Part shown: piece by piece, positions 8,637-10,495 of the stretch
Position numbering within the stretch: position 1 is the stretch's first letter
How the letters are laid out: every line of letters starts with the position of its first letter
Origin: Ramlibacter sp.
GTDB taxonomy: Bacteria > Pseudomonadota > Gammaproteobacteria > Burkholderiales > Burkholderiaceae
Length of the DNA stretch: 10,495 nt
Assembly (NCBI GenBank): GCA_014376915.1
Contig: JACMQP010000012.1
Location: 1-10,495, forward strand
Direction: 5' to 3'
Made by a program: the position numbers and the translations under genes
The notes under the pieces: generated by a model
What the model was told of the DNA's origin: nothing
The model's input: the letters and a program-made list of their open reading frames with translations, nothing else
Database searches by the model: none

Positions 8637-9686
8637 TCAGTTGATTGCTGTTTCGACCGTGCTGGGCTGGGCATCGGCAATCATCAACAACGGCCGGGCG
8701 TGGGCGATGCGAGCCTGGACGCGGTCCAGCAACTGGTTTCGCGCCGCATCATACGCGCGGGCCAGCGCTTGCCCGAAAGCGAACTCGTCAGCCGAACCAT
8801 GGCTCTTGAAGACCAGCCCACGCAACCCGAGCAGCGCCGCACCGTTGTACCGCCGATGGTCGACGCGGTTTTTAAAGGCAGATAGAACGGGATAGGCGAC
8901 GATGGCTGCAAGTTTGGTCAATGGGCTGCGGGAAAACTCTTCCTTGAGAAAACCCCCAATCATTGTGGCGAGCCCTTCGCTGGTCTTCAGCAGAACGTTG
9001 CCGACGAAGCCATCGCACACGACGATGTCGGTCGTTCCCTTGAAGATGTCGTTGCCCTCGACGTTGCCATAAAAATTGAGATCGCCCAGGTTGGCGGCAG
9101 ATCTGAGCAATTCGCCAGCTTTCTTGATAACTTCACTGCCTTTAATGACTTCTTCGCCGATGTTCAGCAACCCGACGGAAGGGTTTTCTTCGTTACCGAG
9201 GGCCGAGACCAGGGCAGATCCCATGACAGCGAACTGGAGCAGGTGGTGCTCGGTGCAGTCCACGTTCGCGCCCAGGTCCAGCACGGTGGTGGCCCCGCCC
9301 TTGGCATTGGGCATGGGGTAGGCAATGGCCGGGCGGTCGATCCCTTCTACCGTCTTCAGCAGGTAGCGGGCCAGCGCCATTAAGGCCCCGGTGTTGCCTG
9401 CGGAAATGGCAGCCTGGGCCTGGCCGTCCTTGACCAGCTGGATTGCCACCCGCATCGAAGAGTCCTTCTTCTTGCGCAGGGCGACTTCGACGGCGTCGTC
9501 CATGGCGACCACCTCCGTCGCCGCGACGACAGTGGCCCGGGGATGCGCGAAGCCAGCCAGGGCGGCAGGCGCGCCGACCAGCAACAGCCGGGCGTCGGCG
9601 TGACTTTCGAGGAATTGCCGGCAGGCGGCGAGTGTGACGCGGGGGCCGTGGTCTCCCCCCATGCAATCGACGGCCAGAGTAGTCAT
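8637..9686 (-). CDS. plsX: Phosphate acyltransferase (acyl-ACP:phosphate transacylase)
   Basis: PlsX converts acyl-ACP and phosphate to acyl-phosphate, the donor used by PlsY in the first step of phospholipid synthesis; it works at the inner face of the membrane. The 349-residue length is normal. Family landmarks are [10 protein letters not shown] at 6-15, [12 protein letters not shown] at 93-104, LDLGANVDC at 136-144, [15 protein letters not shown] at 224-238 and [10 protein letters not shown] at 281-290. The ATG at 9686 is followed at once by the conserved N-terminus; the ribosome-binding site is weak. It is the first gene after the candidate terminator that follows rpmF. Its middle part (about 8860-9190) looks less GC-rich by eye than neighbouring genes, which I would not over-interpret. 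Confidence 0.96.
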   Translation of the reverse strand: MTTLAVDCMGGDHGPRVTLAACRQFLESHADARLLLVGAPAALAGFAHPRATVVAATEVVAMDDAVEVALRKKKDSSMRVAIQLVKDGQAQAAISAGNTGALMALARYLLKTVEGIDRPAIAYPMPNAKGGATTVLDLGANVDCTEHHLLQFAVMGSALVSALGNEENPSVGLLNIGEEVIKGSEVIKKAGELLRSAANLGDLNFYGNVEGNDIFKGTTDIVVCDGFVGNVLLKTSEGLATMIGGFLKEEFSRSPLTKLAAIVAYPVLSAFKNRVDHRRYNGAALLGLRGLVFKSHGSADEFAFGQALARAYDAARNQLLDRVQARIAHARPLLMIADAQPSTVETAIN

Positions 9687-9738
9687 GGGCTCAAATGTAG
9701 GGCGAACCGCATGGCAATCGCCAGCAATGGGCGATCAG

Positions 9739-9786
9739 CGTCAAAAGAAGGAAGGGCCCGTGGCTGCACCGCGCAGCGCCGGGCCC
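9739..9786 (-). terminator. Candidate intrinsic terminator/attenuator between rpmF and plsX
   Basis: On the minus strand GGGCCCG (9786-9780) pairs with CGGGCCC (9760-9754). An inner stem GCTGC/GCAGC closes a 5-nt loop, with a 2x2 mismatch between the stems. The next bases are TTCCTTCTTTT (9753-9743), a pyrimidine tail with a final T4. This is terminator-like, but the tail is imperfect, so partial read-through into plsX is likely. TTGACG (9744-9739) at the end of the tail resembles a -35 box, but I find no convincing -10 at the right distance. Confidence 0.5.
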
Positions 9787-9800
9787 GGATACGAAGCCAA

Positions 9801-9983
9801 TCAGGCGTCGTTCTTGGTCTTGAGCACCTTGCGACCACGATAGAAGCCGGTCGGGCTGATGTGGTGGCGCAGGTGGATTTCACCGGTGGTCGGCTCAACG
9901 GCGATGCCGGGCACCACCAGAGCGTTGTGCGAACGGTGCATGCCGCGCTTGGACGGCGATTTCTTGTTTTGCTGGACGGCCAT
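9801..9983 (-). CDS. rpmF: 50S ribosomal protein L32
   Basis: This 60-residue, highly basic protein of the large ribosomal subunit begins [20 protein letters not shown], the standard L32 opening, and ends in the basic segment [14 protein letters not shown]. There are no cysteines, so it is a zinc-free form like other proteobacterial L32. The frame stays open upstream, but ATG at 9983 is set by the family N-terminus and by AGGAG at 9994-9990, six bases before the start. It lies 151 bp after yceD and is followed by a candidate terminator. The yceD-rpmF-plsX order is widely conserved. Confidence 0.97.
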   Translation of the reverse strand: MAVQQNKKSPSKRGMHRSHNALVVPGIAVEPTTGEIHLRHHISPTGFYRGRKVLKTKNDA

Positions 9984-10008
9984 GACGGACTCCTGGAACT
10001 TCTTTGGC

Positions 10009-10098
10009 GCCGCCCACAAGGGCGGCTCGTTGGAGCCACCGGCGAGTGCAGCTGCCGGTGGATGGATTGGAGGGAACGCGGCCCAACCCGAAGGGGTT
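10009..10098 (-). promoter_or_regulatory. rpmF 5' leader with three hairpins
   Basis: In transcription order the leader holds: AACCC/GGGTT (10098-10094 with 10089-10085, 4-nt loop); a perfect 8-bp stem CCACCGGC/GCCGGTGG (10061-10054 with 10043-10036, 10-nt loop); and a perfect 7-bp stem GCCGCCC/GGGCGGC (10026-10020 with 10015-10009, 4-nt loop). The last ends 14 nt before the AGGAG of rpmF. None is followed by a T-run. Such a leader might be a ribosomal-protein control site or simply stabilise the message. I do not recognise a known RNA family. Confidence 0.5.
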
Positions 10099-10113
10099 TG
10101 CGCGAAGCGTACG

Positions 10114-10119
10114 ATTATA
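10114..10119 (-). promoter_or_regulatory. Candidate rpmF promoter (-10 box)
   Basis: The minus strand reads TATAAT, the perfect sigma-70 -10 consensus, just after the yceD stop and about 130 bp before the rpmF start. It is preceded by GGGC and a run of seven A. The -35 region, 17 bp upstream (CCGAGT), does not match consensus, so activity is uncertain. If used, transcription would start near 10107, giving a leader of about 124 nt and transcribing rpmF and possibly the plsX-fab genes. Confidence 0.5.
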
Positions 10120-10134
10120 GCCCAACTTGTTTTT

Positions 10135-10495
10135 TTACTCGGCTTTGCGGGTCTTGATCCCGTGCAGCAAGGCAAACGGGTTCTCCCGAACGGGGGCGGC
10201 GGATTCAAAATCCTCATCGGCGACCCCCAGCGTCACCGGGACCGGGCAGATCTCGTGCCGCGGCGCGACCGGCAGGTCCATCAGCAGTTCATCCTCGATC
10301 AGTTCAATGAGGTCGAAACTACGGCTCAGGGCCAGCAGATCCTCTTCGGACTGATCGTCCTGCGCCATCGCGGCGGCCTCGTCCGTCACGAACCGGAACG
10401 GGCGTTCCACCTGCACCGGCAATTCCACCGGCGCCAGACAGCGCTGGCAGGTCAGCGACAGCACCGCATGGGCTTGCAGGTGCAGCCAGATTTCA
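10135..10495 (-). CDS. yceD: YceD/DUF177 family protein (5' end outside the window)
   Basis: 119 C-terminal residues are visible; the frame is open to the window edge, so the start lies beyond it, and I estimate about 60 residues are missing by comparison with the E. coli protein. Family signs are [14 protein letters not shown], the acidic [21 protein letters not shown] segment (central helix, then LPVAPRH), and the ending [13 protein letters not shown], close to the NPFAVLASLKRK of E. coli YceD. DUF177 proteins almost always precede rpmF and have been linked to 23S rRNA accumulation, mostly from plant and bacterial genetic work; the molecular activity is unclear. A GTG inside the visible part (10464) is not a credible start, because conserved residues (WLHLQAHA) precede it in frame. 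Confidence 0.92.
   Translation of the reverse strand, partial: EIWLHLQAHAVLSLTCQRCLAPVELPVQVERPFRFVTDEAAAMAQDDQSEEDLLALSRSFDLIELIEDELLMDLPVAPRHEICPVPVTLGVADEDFESAAPVRENPFALLHGIKTRKAE

Noticed and set aside
7791..8885. A 364-codon plus-strand open frame across fabH and plsX
   Set aside because: It spans two real genes in antisense and has no family features; rejected as a shadow.

Overview
The window is a GC-rich piece of a bacterial chromosome. All thirteen genes lie on the minus strand, so transcription runs from high to low coordinates. The order yceD - rpmF - plsX - fabH - fabD - fabG - acpP - fabF - small membrane protein - rpoE - rseA - rseB - mucD/degP-type protease is the housekeeping arrangement of Betaproteobacteria. 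The protein sequences, especially RpoE and RseA/RseB, suggest Burkholderiales, probably near Comamonadaceae. That lineage call is from memory of protein families, not from a search. I see no mobile elements, CRISPR, tRNA or rRNA genes, or obvious foreign DNA.

Region by region, in transcription order: (1) 10495-9801 holds the 3' part of yceD (its start lies beyond the window) and rpmF. A consensus -10 box and a roughly 120-nt leader with three hairpins precede rpmF. (2) 9800-9687 holds a hairpin with a pyrimidine/T-rich tail, which looks like a terminator or attenuator between rpmF and the lipid genes. (3) 9686-4280 is the phospholipid and fatty-acid cluster: plsX (acyl-phosphate synthesis), fabH (initiation), fabD (malonyl loading), fabG (ketoreduction), acpP (carrier) and fabF (elongation). 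Genes are tightly spaced, fabD and fabG overlap by ATGA, and two tandem hairpins sit just before acpP. (4) 4235-3783 encodes a 150-residue two-helix membrane protein that looks like YgfX/CptA and overlaps rpoE by ATGA. (5) 3786-1 is the envelope-stress module: sigma-E (rpoE), the transmembrane anti-sigma factor rseA, the periplasmic regulator rseB, and a MucD/DegQ/DegP-type periplasmic protease cut by the window start. An inverted repeat and a sigma-E-like promoter candidate lie before the protease.

Together these genes supply precursors for membrane lipid (plsX/fab) and the system that senses envelope damage (rpoE-rseAB-protease). The most unusual single observation is a proline in RpoE region 2.2 where almost all sigma-70-family proteins carry the core-binding glutamine. 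The other points of interest are the YgfX-like gene coupled to rpoE and several hairpin-bearing leaders. I found no evidence for a wholly new system; the gene content is ordinary core genome.
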